The notes: generated by a model from the letters alone, not told the origin. A stretch of 64,000 nucleotides of DNA from Arenibacter arenosicollis (GCF_014397245.1 NZ_JACLHY010000013.1:1-64000), one strand, 5' to 3'. Numbered from the stretch's first letter, positions 54,478 to 64,000 are shown. Numbers and translations: made by a program.

Positions 54478-55968
54478 ATGACCCATAAAAAAATAATTTT
54501 ATCACTAGCCATTATTGGCTCCATACTTATCTCATGGGCATTTCAGTTGGATATGGGAATATTCCAAGGCCATGGGGATATTGGCGAAGTAAATCATAAG
54601 GGGTCACTGGAATTTAATCCCATCGACAGTACTTATACCATTTCAGCTAGTGGGACCAATATGTGGTTCAATAACGATCAGCTACATTATGTTTGGAAAA
54701 AAATGTCGGGGGACGTTGCCCTGACTGCCGATATTGAGTTGTTGGGCAAAGGTATTGACCCACATAGAAAAGCTTGTTTAATTATCCGCCAAAACCTGGA
54801 GCCGGGCTCGGCCTATGCCGATGTGGCCGTTCATGGCGATGGTATGACCGCCATTCAATATAGAGAAGAGGATGGAGATATCACCCGAGAACTTCAGTCC
54901 AACATCAAATCTCCTAAACGTGTCAGAATTGAAAAGGTGGGTGACTATCTCTATATGTCCCTCGGCAAAGCGGATGGAGAATTAGAATCATCTGGAGGTG
55001 CCATAAAAGTCCAGTTTAAAGCTCCTTTCTATATAGGACTTGGCGTTTGTTCCCATAACAACGATGTAGTGGAAACTGCAAAATTCTCCAAAGTTGTATT
55101 GGAAAAATTGGAAGCAAAGCCAGACTCGCTTAAAAAATTGGAAAGCACTTTGGAAATTATTCCGATAGCCACTTGGGATAGAAAAGTAATTCTCCAATCC
55201 GATAAACGCTTGGATGCACCAAATTGGACACCGGATGGAAAGGATTTGATATATAACAGTATGGGACTACTATATCAAATTCCAATTGAAGGAGGTGATC
55301 CCAAACCAATCCCCACAGATTTCGCAAAAAGAATCAACAATGACCACGGCGTTTCGCAAGATGGTAAGATGTTGGTGATAAGTGATCAGACAGAAACCGG
55401 AAAATCATTGATCTATACACTTCCTATTGAAGGTGGTGTGCCGAAAAAAATAACTCCCAAAGGTCCTTCCTATTGGCATGGATGGTCTCCAGATGGCCAA
55501 ACATTAGCCTATTGCGCAGAGCGAAATGGCAACTATGACATTTATACCATTCCCGTTACTGGAGGTGAGGAAACAAGATTGACCACTACAGAAGGACTTG
55601 ACGACGGACCAGATTTCTCACCTGATGGAAAATATATCTACTTTAATTCTGCCCGAAGCGGAACTATGCAGATATGGCGTATGAAGCCTAACGGAAGTGA
55701 ACAGGAACAACTCACCACAGATGAGTACCATGATTGGTTTGCCCACCCGTCCCCGGATGGAAAATGGTTGGTATATATTTCCTTTGAACCAGATATTCCA
55801 GCAAATTTACATCCCTCAAACAAAGATGTAATGCTTCGATTAATGAATCTTGAGACCAGGGAAATTAAAACTATCGTCAAATTGTTCGGTGGACAGGGCA
55901 CCATAAATGTCCCCTCTTGGTCACCTGACAGCAGCCGTTTGGCATTCGTCAGTTATCGATTAAAATAA
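54478..55968 (+). CDS. TolB-like WD40/PD40 beta-propeller protein
   Basis: From the ATG at 54478 the protein has 496 residues; the longer frame starts at a TTG. The signal peptide or anchor is residues 5-22. An N-terminal DUF1349-like domain (about 30-205; [36 protein letters not shown]) has a sugar-binding concanavalin fold. The C-terminal half (about 225-495) has five PD40 repeats, such as [13 protein letters not shown] and [14 protein letters not shown]. Such proteins occur in carbohydrate-related operons. The next gene starts 37 bp on. The function is not known. Confidence 0.85.
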   Translation: MTHKKIILSLAIIGSILISWAFQLDMGIFQGHGDIGEVNHKGSLEFNPIDSTYTISASGTNMWFNNDQLHYVWKKMSGDVALTADIELLGKGIDPHRKACLIIRQNLEPGSAYADVAVHGDGMTAIQYREEDGDITRELQSNIKSPKRVRIEKVGDYLYMSLGKADGELESSGGAIKVQFKAPFYIGLGVCSHNNDVVETAKFSKVVLEKLEAKPDSLKKLESTLEIIPIATWDRKVILQSDKRLDAPNWTPDGKDLIYNSMGLLYQIPIEGGDPKPIPTDFAKRINNDHGVSQDGKMLVISDQTETGKSLIYTLPIEGGVPKKITPKGPSYWHGWSPDGQTLAYCAERNGNYDIYTIPVTGGEETRLTTTEGLDDGPDFSPDGKYIYFNSARSGTMQIWRMKPNGSEQEQLTTDEYHDWFAHPSPDGKWLVYISFEPDIPANLHPSNKDVMLRLMNLETREIKTIVKLFGGQGTINVPSWSPDSSRLAFVSYRLK

Positions 55969-56005
55969 AATCAAACCATAGATAATTATAAACCAAATTA
56001 GACAA

Positions 56006-57046
56006 ATGAAACCTAAAATGACCCTAAAAAAAATAATATCCACATCTTTGATTCTATTATTTTTTGGAGTGCTACCCGCTCAGAACGTGTTGCAAAAGGC
56101 CAATACATTTATTAACAGTTTATCCGAGGAAATAAAATCCAAAACCCTATTTAACTTGGAGGATTCCGAACGTTTTAATATGAATTATGTCCCCATTCCC
56201 AGAGCCGGAGCAACTTTCCATGATTTTAATGAGACTCAAAAAACAGCGGCACTGGACCTGCTAAGGGCCTCCTTGAGTGAAGAGGGTTTTCGAAAGTCCC
56301 AAGAAATTATGGAACTGGAAAAAGTCCTTAGGATAATAGAAAACAATGATGCCGACAAAATGCCCGATGGCAGGCCAAGACGTGATCCGCTAAATTATCA
56401 CTTTTGCATTTTTGGCAATCCATCCAAGGACAAACCATGGGGATGGCGCTTTGAAGGCCACCATCTTTCCTTAAATTTTACTTCCACCGATGGTATCATT
56501 AGCTCCTCTACCCCTACCTTTTTTGGAACTAACCCTGGCATAGTACGCAGCACTGAATACAAGGGTAAAGAAGTACTGAAAAAAGAGGCAGAACTAGGTT
56601 TTTCCCTTTTACACTCCATGACACCGGAACAATTAAAAACTGTGGTATTTACTGATGTTGCCCCACACGATATCGTTACTACAACCGATAGAAAGGTAAA
56701 ACAAGTGGAGCAATTAGGAATCTCTTATAAAGCCCTGTCCAAGGCCCAAAAGAAGACTTTCATGGAACTTCTAGACCTGTACATGAATAATTACGAGCAT
56801 GAATTTGCTACCGGATTTAGGGATAAAATAAACAAGGCGGGAATAGAAAATTTAACTTTTGCCTGGGCCGGAAGCCTTAAGCCCGGTAAGGGACATTACT
56901 TCCGGATTCAGGGTCCTACCCTACTTATCGAATACGATAACACCCAGAACGATGCCAATCACGTACACACTGTAGTTCGTGATCTCACCAATGATTACGG
57001 GGAAGATTTATTAAAGGCCCACTATGCAAAAGACCACAAACATTAA
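56006..57046 (+). CDS. DUF3500 secreted protein
   Basis: The 346-residue protein has a signal peptide (to about residue 26). The body matches DUF3500 (PF12006): MNYVPIPRAGATFHDF, YHFCIFGNPSKDKPWGWRFEGHHLS and DAPHDIVTTT-like VAPHDIVTTTD. Histidine-rich stretches FEGHHLSLN and NDANHVHTVVRD suggest a metal site. Its role is unknown. It lies 37 bp after the propeller gene and 43 bp before the SMP-30-like gene, so the three are likely one operon. Confidence 0.88.
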   Translation: MKPKMTLKKIISTSLILLFFGVLPAQNVLQKANTFINSLSEEIKSKTLFNLEDSERFNMNYVPIPRAGATFHDFNETQKTAALDLLRASLSEEGFRKSQEIMELEKVLRIIENNDADKMPDGRPRRDPLNYHFCIFGNPSKDKPWGWRFEGHHLSLNFTSTDGIISSSTPTFFGTNPGIVRSTEYKGKEVLKKEAELGFSLLHSMTPEQLKTVVFTDVAPHDIVTTTDRKVKQVEQLGISYKALSKAQKKTFMELLDLYMNNYEHEFATGFRDKINKAGIENLTFAWAGSLKPGKGHYFRIQGPTLLIEYDNTQNDANHVHTVVRDLTNDYGEDLLKAHYAKDHKH

Positions 57047-57089
57047 TGTAAAAAAATAAACCTTAAGTTTTACGCCTTAAAATAAGTAG

Positions 57090-57986
57090 ATGAAAAAAGT
57101 TATAAAATTATTTTTAGTACTACCTATTCTCTTTTCCATATCCTGCAAATCGTTACAAACATCCTTAATTGCCAAGGATGCCAAAGTACAATTGGTAGCC
57201 ACCGATTATACTTTTACAGAAGGGCCGGCAGTAGCTCCCAACGGAGATGTGTTTTTTACGGACCAGCCCAATGACCGAATCATTAAGTGGACTGCAAAGG
57301 ATAATTCCGTATCCGTATATATGGAACCATCAGGTAGATCCAACGGACTCTATTTTGACCACCAAGGAAATCTGCTGGCCTGTGCGGATGATAAAAATCA
57401 ACTTTGGCGAATAGATTCCCAAAAAAATGTCACGGTCTTAATAGATGATTTTGAAGGCAAAAAATTAAACGGTCCCAATGATCTATGGATGGACCCCAAG
57501 GGGGGTATTTATTTTACGGACCCTTTTTATAAACGTCCGTATTGGACGCGAACTGGACAGGAGATAGAAGAACAGCGTGTTTACTACCTTACTCCCGATC
57601 AAAAGGATATTATTATTGTGGCCGAGGACTACGTAAGGCCCAATGGCATAATTGGCAGTAAAGATGGCAATCTATTATATATTGCCGATATAGGTGATAA
57701 AAAAACCTATTCCTATACCATAAATCCCGATGCCAGCCTAAGCAACAAAACCCTATTTGCCAATATGGGCTCGGATGGAATGACGATGGACAACCAAGGC
57801 AATGTATACCTTACAGGGGACGGGGTTACCGTGTTTAATCCAAAAGGGAAACAAATATTACATATTCCCATAGATCAGAAGTGGACGGCCAATGTAACCT
57901 TTGGAGGGAAAAACCAAAAAACCTTATTTATTACCGCCATGACCTCATTGTATACCTTGGAGATGAATGTAAAAGGAATTAGGTAA
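57090..57986 (+). CDS. SMP-30/gluconolactonase-like lipoprotein
   Basis: The 298-residue protein has a lipoprotein signal (FSISC, Cys at about 20). The rest is a six-bladed propeller of the SMP-30/gluconolactonase/LRE family (PF08450): FTEGPAVAPNGDVFFTDQPN, LNGPNDLWMDPKGGIYFTDPF and YVRPNGIIGSKDGNLLYIAD carry the conserved Glu, Asn and Asp metal ligands. It likely hydrolyses a sugar lactone in the periplasm. It ends the propeller-DUF3500 operon. A weak 4-bp hairpin AACC/GGTT and GTTTTT lies about 25 bp past the stop. Confidence 0.9.
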   Translation: MKKVIKLFLVLPILFSISCKSLQTSLIAKDAKVQLVATDYTFTEGPAVAPNGDVFFTDQPNDRIIKWTAKDNSVSVYMEPSGRSNGLYFDHQGNLLACADDKNQLWRIDSQKNVTVLIDDFEGKKLNGPNDLWMDPKGGIYFTDPFYKRPYWTRTGQEIEEQRVYYLTPDQKDIIIVAEDYVRPNGIIGSKDGNLLYIADIGDKKTYSYTINPDASLSNKTLFANMGSDGMTMDNQGNVYLTGDGVTVFNPKGKQILHIPIDQKWTANVTFGGKNQKTLFITAMTSLYTLEMNVKGIR

Positions 57987-58041
57987 TATTATAAGTAACC
58001 CAGGTTGTTTTTATAGCTAAAGCTTAGGTTTTAAACTCGAC

Positions 58042-60252
58042 CTAATTGATCAAATCGAACATTCGGCTATATTTAATAATAATACTATTATTTAAGGGGT
58101 CGCCTTCGCGAACATTGTAATTGTAAACCACGAAAAGACCAGTATTGGCACGTTGCAGCCAGCCCAATCGCAAATTTACCGCCCATAGTTCATTGGCCGA
58201 ATTGTTTTGCACCAAACTCTGAACATACAGATTTGGCCTAAAGGAATAGGTTATTTGGCTTCGGAAAATATTCGCGGTAAAATCACCGACCGGCAATTGA
58301 TAATTGTTGTAGAGATAAATGAAATCGGAATTAAATTTGTCCCCCAATCGTATGCTCAAGGTTCCACTTTGTTGATAACGTTTTCCCCCAAAAGAGCCAC
58401 CAATTACGGAACGTACATTTACAGATACGGGATTGCTCTTATTGGTAAAGAAAACCAATTGGGATTCCGAATGCCTATAGGTTCCGGGCAGCACGGTAAC
58501 CCCTTCCGAAATTTCAAAAGGATCTAAAACCCCTTCCGTGGTAAGGTTTAGGCCGGTATGGATTTCCATCCCACTTTTAAATTCCCAATGGTTGTCAATA
58601 TGTGTATAGCTTGTTTCCTGAAAGCCCTCAAAATTCCAAAAACTGTTGTAGGAAATATGGGGCCTTAATTCCAATATTACCGAGTTTTCGTTTTTGGGCC
58701 TATAGTGATACAATACGCGGGCCTCAGGTTTTCTAAAAGCGGAACGTTGCAAAAACCCAACTTCAGGATTAAAGCCTTCTCCAACCTCGGTATACCCTGC
58801 CCCTACTTCCCAACTATTCCAGACATAATCTGTTTTCACCCTGAAGGAATGTTCATTGATGGTATCCATTGGTCCATTGGTTTGGGCATAAAAACCGGTC
58901 ATCCTCGCTTTACGTCCCAGACCCAGTTTGCCATCAACAGCAATGGTACTGTTAAAATCATCTTCAATACCAATCCCTGTACGATTTATAAATGCTGCAC
59001 CCAAGGCGGAACGCCCCTTGAATTCATGGTTTACCCTTGCCACAGTAAAATTATTCTTATTAATTCCGGCATCTTCAACCTCATCAGTGAACATTGTCAA
59101 AAGCCCTACATTGGTACGGTCCAATTTACCGGATAATCTAGCCCCACCAATAATAGGCACTATATTTCCATCGTCACCAATACCAATTCGCCTGCTAAAA
59201 AAAAGGTCTACTTCCCCTGGACTCCCTACACTGAACAAGCCCGCATTTTCCAGAAAAAATGGTCGCTTTTCTGGGAAGAACAAATTAAAACGATCTAGGT
59301 TTACCTGCTGCTCATCCACCTCAACCTGGGCAAAATCGGTATTATAGGTAAGATCTAATGTAAGGCTTGGCGTAATACTAAATTTTATATCCCCGCCCAC
59401 CTCCGGCGTAAATTTCGCTTTGGGATCATTGGCTTCAAAATCTTTTGCCAACTGACCCAAAACATAGGGAATAACCTTTAAATTTCTTGGTGTTTTTAAA
59501 TCCAGCCCAGTAAGTGTGCCTGCCAAGGAAAGCCTATTTAAATTAAATCCAATAGGCATAGGCGACCAGTAGACAATTTCATTGGTCTTTCTAATATTCC
59601 TCCGAAAATTTATACCCCAATCCTTCCCTGCTTGAAATCGTAAGGTGCGCAACGGTATGGCAAATTCAGCGCTCCAGCCTTCGGCATGAACCGAGGTCCT
59701 AACCTTCCACGACCCATCCCAGTTAAGGTTAAACCCACCAATGGTACCTCCTTGTTGTCTGTTTGTATTCTGATTGCCCTGCCCCTCATTATCTACCTGG
59801 GCATCATATTCCACCCCCAAGGAATTGGTACCAAAAATAAAACCGTTCTGATTATCCTTATAAGTGTCCACAATAAAAAGAAATGCATCCGTATTGTCCA
59901 AGGAAGCATCCCTCCTAGCATCTGATACCACCAAACCATCTGGGTCCGAATCATAGCAGACTACTGCCACATAAAAAGTATGCTCCGTGTAAGCTATCCT
60001 TATCTCTGTCCGTTCACTAGCGGCCTGCCCGAAATTAGGTTGACTTTGCAATAAATCACCGAACGGCTTGATCTTTTGCCACACTTCATCCTTTAATACA
60101 TTACCATCGATCAAAGGTTCAGTTTCTATGGGAATTGCCATAGCCGTGGTCCGGGCAGAGGTATCATTGTCAAAATCCGTGGTTTGGGAATACCCCTCGA
60201 CCCAAAAGAAAACAAATGAGATTAAAACAAAAAGGAATTTAGGTTTGGACAT
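58042..60252 (-). CDS. CBM9-like/DUF5916 outer-membrane protein
   Basis: The 736-residue protein has a signal peptide (ends near EGYSQ). Residues about 45-225 form a CBM9-like carbohydrate-binding beta sandwich (EPLIDGNVLKDEVWQKIKPF, TEIRIAYTEHTFYVAVVCYD). The rest is the DUF5916 region, probably a beta-barrel with FFPEKRPFFLENAGLFSVG and DLFFSRRIGI; alternating aromatic strands run to the end. Such proteins are common in Bacteroidota outer membranes; function is unknown. It stands alone in minus orientation, convergent with the SMP-30-like gene. Confidence 0.88.
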   Translation of the reverse strand: MSKPKFLFVLISFVFFWVEGYSQTTDFDNDTSARTTAMAIPIETEPLIDGNVLKDEVWQKIKPFGDLLQSQPNFGQAASERTEIRIAYTEHTFYVAVVCYDSDPDGLVVSDARRDASLDNTDAFLFIVDTYKDNQNGFIFGTNSLGVEYDAQVDNEGQGNQNTNRQQGGTIGGFNLNWDGSWKVRTSVHAEGWSAEFAIPLRTLRFQAGKDWGINFRRNIRKTNEIVYWSPMPIGFNLNRLSLAGTLTGLDLKTPRNLKVIPYVLGQLAKDFEANDPKAKFTPEVGGDIKFSITPSLTLDLTYNTDFAQVEVDEQQVNLDRFNLFFPEKRPFFLENAGLFSVGSPGEVDLFFSRRIGIGDDGNIVPIIGGARLSGKLDRTNVGLLTMFTDEVEDAGINKNNFTVARVNHEFKGRSALGAAFINRTGIGIEDDFNSTIAVDGKLGLGRKARMTGFYAQTNGPMDTINEHSFRVKTDYVWNSWEVGAGYTEVGEGFNPEVGFLQRSAFRKPEARVLYHYRPKNENSVILELRPHISYNSFWNFEGFQETSYTHIDNHWEFKSGMEIHTGLNLTTEGVLDPFEISEGVTVLPGTYRHSESQLVFFTNKSNPVSVNVRSVIGGSFGGKRYQQSGTLSIRLGDKFNSDFIYLYNNYQLPVGDFTANIFRSQITYSFRPNLYVQSLVQNNSANELWAVNLRLGWLQRANTGLFVVYNYNVREGDPLNNSIIIKYSRMFDLIN

Positions 60253-60365
60253 GGCATTTTGGTTTGTTGGTATTGGTTTGGATAACTACACTAATATAAT
60301 AACAATTAAGGAGTTAAAAGGAAACTTATAAAATCTTATCTTTAATACATCAATCAATATCCAAC

Positions 60366-61616
60366 ATGAAAAATATATACCGTTTACCTACGTTTTTAAT
60401 CCTACTCTTATTTCTAGCTGGGCCTGTCCATGGGCAATCAGCTTCCAAAGCGCTCCCCAACGTCACAATATCTGGTGTTGATAAAGAAAGATTAAGTAGA
60501 TATGATGACTTTTTAAAGAACGAAATAGATGAAGGAAGAATTCCTGGAGCTGTTTCCTACATTATGCGGAGGGGTGAAATTGTACACGAGGTGGCTTATG
60601 GATACCGTAGTTATAATGACAAAACCCCAATTCAACAAAATCAATTGTTCCATATAATGTCCATGACCAAGCCCATCGTAACCGCCGCGTTTATGATGTT
60701 GTATGAAGAGGGATATTTTTCACTAACAGATCCTGTCTCCAAATATTTGCCCCAGTTAAAGAATCTAAAGGTGGCCATGGATGTTAACCAAGGTGCAAAT
60801 GGAGAAACCGAACCGGCCAATAAGGAAATTACCATTTCCCATCTTTTGACCCATACGGCCGGATTTTCACATGGTCTTGGAGGTACAAAGTTAGACAACG
60901 AGATTGCAAAAGCACTTTACTCCCAACCACATAAGGATATAGAAGGTAGGGTAAATGCCATGATGAAATTGCCCTTGATAGGACACCCTGGAGAACAATG
61001 GTACTACAGTGCATCCCCGGATGTCCTGGCTTTGCTTATTGAACATTTCACCGGTTCTACAACTGCCGAATTTTTAAAAGAAAGGATATTTGACCCCTTG
61101 GAAATGAACGATACCGGTTATAATATTTCCAAAAAAAATAAGGATAGGTGGATGCCCGTCCACAATTTGGATAAGGAAGGGAATCTAGTAAATTCCGCAG
61201 CCCAATTGCCCATTGAAGGCAATACTATATACGGCGGTACCCATGGCCTTTTTTCCAGTGCCTTGGACTATATGAAATTTTGCCAGATGTTACTGAACAA
61301 AGGTGAATTTAAAGGAAAACATTTACTAAGTCCCAAAACCGTAGATATTATGACCATGAACCAAATTGGGGACCTATACGAGGCCCCAGGACAAGGTTTT
61401 GGACTTGGCTTTGGCGTAACTACCGATGTAGCTGCAAGCAAATCCTTGGGGTCCATAGGTCAATATTATTGGAGCGGTGCCTATTGTACCTATTTCTTTA
61501 TAGACCCTAAGGAAGAACTCATTGTAATCCTAATGAGTCAACTTCAACCTTACAGCAATTATTATGGAGAAAAAATGAGACAGATGGTTTACCAATCCCT
61601 CATAACAGAATACTAA
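60366..61616 (+). CDS. Secreted serine hydrolase (beta-lactamase class C fold)
   Basis: The 416-residue protein has a signal peptide (to about residue 23). The serine-hydrolase (PF00144) active site is SMTK (99-102, SxxK with nucleophile Ser99); WYYSASPDVL gives the YxS/N-type loop and GGTHGLF the third motif. Family members include class C beta-lactamases, D-Ala-D-Ala peptidases and esterases; the YSA instead of YxN argues against a true beta-lactamase. It is followed 11 bp on by the alpha/beta hydrolase gene. The substrate is unknown. Confidence 0.9.
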   Translation: MKNIYRLPTFLILLLFLAGPVHGQSASKALPNVTISGVDKERLSRYDDFLKNEIDEGRIPGAVSYIMRRGEIVHEVAYGYRSYNDKTPIQQNQLFHIMSMTKPIVTAAFMMLYEEGYFSLTDPVSKYLPQLKNLKVAMDVNQGANGETEPANKEITISHLLTHTAGFSHGLGGTKLDNEIAKALYSQPHKDIEGRVNAMMKLPLIGHPGEQWYYSASPDVLALLIEHFTGSTTAEFLKERIFDPLEMNDTGYNISKKNKDRWMPVHNLDKEGNLVNSAAQLPIEGNTIYGGTHGLFSSALDYMKFCQMLLNKGEFKGKHLLSPKTVDIMTMNQIGDLYEAPGQGFGLGFGVTTDVAASKSLGSIGQYYWSGAYCTYFFIDPKEELIVILMSQLQPYSNYYGEKMRQMVYQSLITEY

Positions 61617-61627
61617 GCCACTTTTAA

Positions 61628-62515
61628 ATGAAAAATATTACCCTATTCCTTATTGCCCTTCAAATATCCCAAATTATATTTTCGCAGGAAATTATTAAAC
61701 TACCACATGAGAACAAAACCGAATTAGTATGGCAGGGGGGTGAAAAATCAACTTATTCCGAACAATGGCAAACCGAATTGATTTCCAATGTATCTACACC
61801 AACCCTTCAAATATTTAGACCAGCGCCCTCACTGAATACTGGTGCCTCTGTTGTTATTGCACCTGGCGGTGGACTTCGGGTATTGAGCATCAACAGTGAA
61901 GGTGTAGACGTAGCAAAGTGGTTGAACACCAAAGGAATTACGGCCTTTGTCCTTAAATACAGATTACTGCCAGAGAGTGACAGTGCACTCCCCAATGAAA
62001 CCGAGGATCATCAGAATACTTCCTCGAATATGACAAAAAAAGTGGCCAAGGTCCTTGAACTGGCAACATCCGATGGTTTAAATGCAATGTCCTATGTTAA
62101 GAACAATGCAAAGGCATTGGGAATCGATCGCAACAAAATAGGATTTATGGGTTTTTCTGCTGGTGGTGCCGTGACCATGGGCGTTACTTTTAATTACACT
62201 AAAACCAATAGGCCAGATTTTATAGTTCCTGTTTATCCATGGATGACAGTTTTGGGCACCTACAGTGTACCTCAGGACGCCCCACCAATGTTGATCATCT
62301 GCGCTTCGGACGACCAATATGACCTTGCTCATGAGAGTGTAGATCTGTACTCGGCCTGGTCAAAGTTGGGAAAGAGTGCAGCATTGCACATGTACTCCAA
62401 GGGAGGACATGGTTTCGGAATGAAAACCCAAGATTTACCCTCGGACAATTGGATATCACGTTTTTACGAATGGACCTTGGCCGAAAAAATTGTGGTACCC
62501 GCCCAACAACCTTAA
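61628..62515 (+). CDS. Secreted alpha/beta hydrolase (esterase-like)
   Basis: The 295-residue protein has a signal peptide (to about residue 20). VVIAPGGGLRVLS is an HGGG-type oxyanion loop, GFSAGG (175-180, Ser177) the nucleophile elbow, and DDQYDL and GGHGFGM supply the Asp and His. It belongs to the acetylesterase/lipase-like group (dienelactone/BD-FAE type) used to trim acylated sugars or aryl esters. It lies 11 bp after the serine hydrolase gene. Which ester it cuts is not known. Confidence 0.88.
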   Translation: MKNITLFLIALQISQIIFSQEIIKLPHENKTELVWQGGEKSTYSEQWQTELISNVSTPTLQIFRPAPSLNTGASVVIAPGGGLRVLSINSEGVDVAKWLNTKGITAFVLKYRLLPESDSALPNETEDHQNTSSNMTKKVAKVLELATSDGLNAMSYVKNNAKALGIDRNKIGFMGFSAGGAVTMGVTFNYTKTNRPDFIVPVYPWMTVLGTYSVPQDAPPMLIICASDDQYDLAHESVDLYSAWSKLGKSAALHMYSKGGHGFGMKTQDLPSDNWISRFYEWTLAEKIVVPAQQP

Positions 62516-62620
62516 TGGGAGACCAACAAGGCTGTAGTTACCAACAGCGCGCTTACTATGTTTCCTGTCGAAAATTATTTGACGGGAGTGATAATTATTA
62601 TAACTTAACCTCTAATTTAA

Positions 62621-63271
62621 ATGACTTTGAAAAAACTAATAATCTTATTCATATTATTTACAGCCTTTACTTACGGTCAGAAAGTCCCGGCCTTTCAAAA
62701 TGAAGTGGTGGCCTTGCAGCAAAAGTATGACACCCTTTGGGATTCTTCAAAACAGACCATTGTGTTCGCGGGAAGTTCCACTATTCGGATGTGGAAAAAT
62801 TTGGAATCCATGTTCCCGGAACATCAAATCGTCAACTCAGGCTTTGGCGGCTCACAGTCGTCCGATTTATTTCATTATTATAATGAGCTTATTTTGAGAT
62901 ACAACCCTAGAAAGGTTTTTATCTACGAGGGCGATAATGATATTGCTTCCAAAAAAAAGACAAGGGAGATAATAGAAAACACCCGTAAAATTATTGACAA
63001 AGTAAGGGAAAGGGATAGCATGACCCAAATTGTCATCATTGCGGCCAAACCCAGTATTTCCAGGTGGCATTTAAAAAGAAAATATAAAAAATTGAACAGG
63101 CACTTTAAAAAGCTATGTAAAAAAGAAAGTACCCTGGAATATGCCAATGTATGGGATGTGATGATGGACGACAAGAAAGTAAGACAGGATATATTTCTAG
63201 GTGATGGACTTCATATGAACAGTAAAGGCTATGATTTGTGGTTTTCCGTCATCCAACCCTTTATGAATTAA
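62621..63271 (+). CDS. SGNH/GDSL-family hydrolase
   Basis: The 216-residue protein has a signal peptide (to about residue 20). FAGSSTIRMW (49-58) is the block I motif with catalytic Ser53 (GSS replaces GDS), GFGGSQ the Gly block II, EGDND the Asn block III and DGLHMNSKGY the Asp/His block V. SGNH hydrolases are esterases of lipids or acetylated sugars. It is between the alpha/beta hydrolase (105 bp) and the GH20 gene (46 bp), so a deacetylation role with the hexosaminidase is plausible but unproven. Confidence 0.9.
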   Translation: MTLKKLIILFILFTAFTYGQKVPAFQNEVVALQQKYDTLWDSSKQTIVFAGSSTIRMWKNLESMFPEHQIVNSGFGGSQSSDLFHYYNELILRYNPRKVFIYEGDNDIASKKKTREIIENTRKIIDKVRERDSMTQIVIIAAKPSISRWHLKRKYKKLNRHFKKLCKKESTLEYANVWDVMMDDKKVRQDIFLGDGLHMNSKGYDLWFSVIQPFMN

Positions 63272-63317
63272 TACTAATCAAACGTACGCCCATATAACAC
63301 TAACACATTCAATTTCA

Positions 63318-64000
63318 ATGAAAAAATCCATTCTTATCAAATCATTAGTTGTTCTAGCTGTATTTTCTGCTTTTGTTGCCTGTCAACAGGAAAAAAAGAA
63401 AGTGATAAATTTCCCAACAACGGATTTATCCTTAGAAAATTTAATTCCCAGACCCTTAAAGATAGTGGCCACCAATAGCGCCTTTGGTTTGGATAAAAAT
63501 ACCATCATCTATACCTCTCAAAATTCCATAGGTTTTCCAGAGGTTGGTGAGTTCTTATCGGAAAAGATAAAATGGCAGACCGATCTGGATTTACCCGTAA
63601 ACTCAACAACTAATCCCTCGACAGAGCGTATAATCTTTATCAATCAGTCAGACAGTACCACTATTTCTACAAAGGAGGGTTACGATTTATATATTACCCA
63701 AGATTCCATTATCCTTAACGCCAAGACAGCTGAAGGAGCTTTTAGGGGTGTTCAGACCTTAAGACAGATCATTCCTGAAACCAGTAATGATACCCTGTCA
63801 GAAAATAAAATGTGGTTGATTCCAACGGGTAAAATTACCGACAATCCCAATTTTGAATATAGGGGATCTATGTTGGATGTGGCAAGACACTTTTTTAGCG
63901 TAGAGGATGTAAAAAAGTATATCGATATATTGGCCTATTACAAAATTAATACACTGCATTTGCATCTTACAGATGATCAGGGCTGGCGTATAGAAATTAA
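63318..64000 (+). CDS. GH20 beta-N-acetylhexosaminidase, partial (right edge)
   Basis: The frame opens at ATG 63318 and leaves the window still open (about 227 codons). It has a lipoprotein signal (FVACQ, Cys at about 22) and the GH20 N-terminal domain (PRPLKIVATNSAF, TAEGAFRGVQTLRQI). The start of the catalytic domain YRGSMLDVARHFFSVEDVKKYIDIL and NTLHLHLTDDQGWRIEI matches beta-hexosaminidase; the catalytic Asp-Glu pair lies outside the window. It removes terminal GlcNAc or GalNAc from glycans in the periplasm or on the surface. It follows the SGNH hydrolase by 46 bp. Confidence 0.9.
   Translation, partial: MKKSILIKSLVVLAVFSAFVACQQEKKKVINFPTTDLSLENLIPRPLKIVATNSAFGLDKNTIIYTSQNSIGFPEVGEFLSEKIKWQTDLDLPVNSTTNPSTERIIFINQSDSTTISTKEGYDLYITQDSIILNAKTAEGAFRGVQTLRQIIPETSNDTLSENKMWLIPTGKITDNPNFEYRGSMLDVARHFFSVEDVKKYIDILAYYKINTLHLHLTDDQGWRIEI

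Noticed and set aside
60366-61616. True class C beta-lactamase
   Set aside because: The SxxK serine is present but the second motif reads YSA rather than YxN, and context is carbohydrate esterases.
1-64000. tRNA, rRNA, prophage, integrase or transposase genes
   Set aside because: None was recognised on either strand by eye; a covariance-model search was not possible.

Overview
The window looks like chromosome from a marine-type member of the Flavobacteriaceae (Bacteroidota). Evidence seen in the sequence: a SusC/SusD pair, a giant SprB-like repeat protein with a type B type-9-secretion sorting domain, many short lipoprotein signals, promoter-like TTG/TAnnTTTG elements, almost no Shine-Dalgarno sequences, and moderately AT-rich DNA. 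The genus cannot be fixed from the sequence alone. I saw no rRNA, tRNA, CRISPR array, prophage or transposase.

Layout. 1-1005: tandem 360-bp repeats, each carrying a small GIY-YIG nuclease gene and a cluster of GC-rich hairpins; the rightmost copy is broken by a nonsense codon. 1164-9602: one 2812-residue secreted repeat protein. 9738-11306: a sugar dehydrogenase of the PQQ type with a c-type cytochrome. 11309-23963: a compact locus for scavenging and recycling peptidoglycan sugars. It has murQ and a DeoR-type regulator on the minus strand, and divergently a SusC/SusD pair, a GHL10 lipoprotein, an AmpG-like transporter, NagZ-like GH3, a methyltransferase and anmK. The divergent promoter region carries TGCA cores spaced by about one helical turn. 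24045-28232: a two-subunit sodium/solute symporter and acetyl-CoA synthetase. 28490-31572: a multi-PAS histidine kinase with its receiver protein. 32128-33429: an APC-family permease. 33485-34845: a duplicated unit encoding the same 78-residue secreted peptide twice. 35267-38893: lipoprotein MsrA, then a twin DUF1080 protein and a Tat-exported oxidoreductase. 38972-41649: ECF sigma factor, anti-sigma factor and an exported protein with a charged helical insert.

41793-44334: aldose epimerase, DUF2911 protein and a MeaB-type GTPase. 44530-49043: an envelope glycolipid-modification cassette (GT2, double LAB_N protein, ArnT-like transferase, unnamed membrane protein; PAP2 phosphatase and a small acidic protein on the other strand). 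49140-54373: MATE exporter, a second PAS kinase that is a paralogue of the first, and MazG. 54478-57986: TolB-like beta-propeller protein, DUF3500 protein and SMP-30/gluconolactonase-like lipoprotein. 58042-60252: CBM9/DUF5916 outer-membrane protein. 60366-64000: secreted hydrolases (serine hydrolase, alpha/beta hydrolase, SGNH hydrolase, start of a GH20 hexosaminidase), running off the right edge.

How the genes fit together. The strongest functional unit is the peptidoglycan-sugar locus: SusCD would import fragments, the GHL10 lipoprotein would trim them, the AmpG-like protein would carry them into the cytoplasm, NagZ would release anhydro-MurNAc, AnmK would phosphorylate it and MurQ would convert it to GlcNAc-6-phosphate and lactate. 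The second coherent unit is the glycolipid cassette, where a polyprenyl-phosphate sugar made by the GT2 enzyme could be used by the ArnT-like transferase. The remainder is mostly housekeeping, sensing and carbohydrate-related secreted enzymes.
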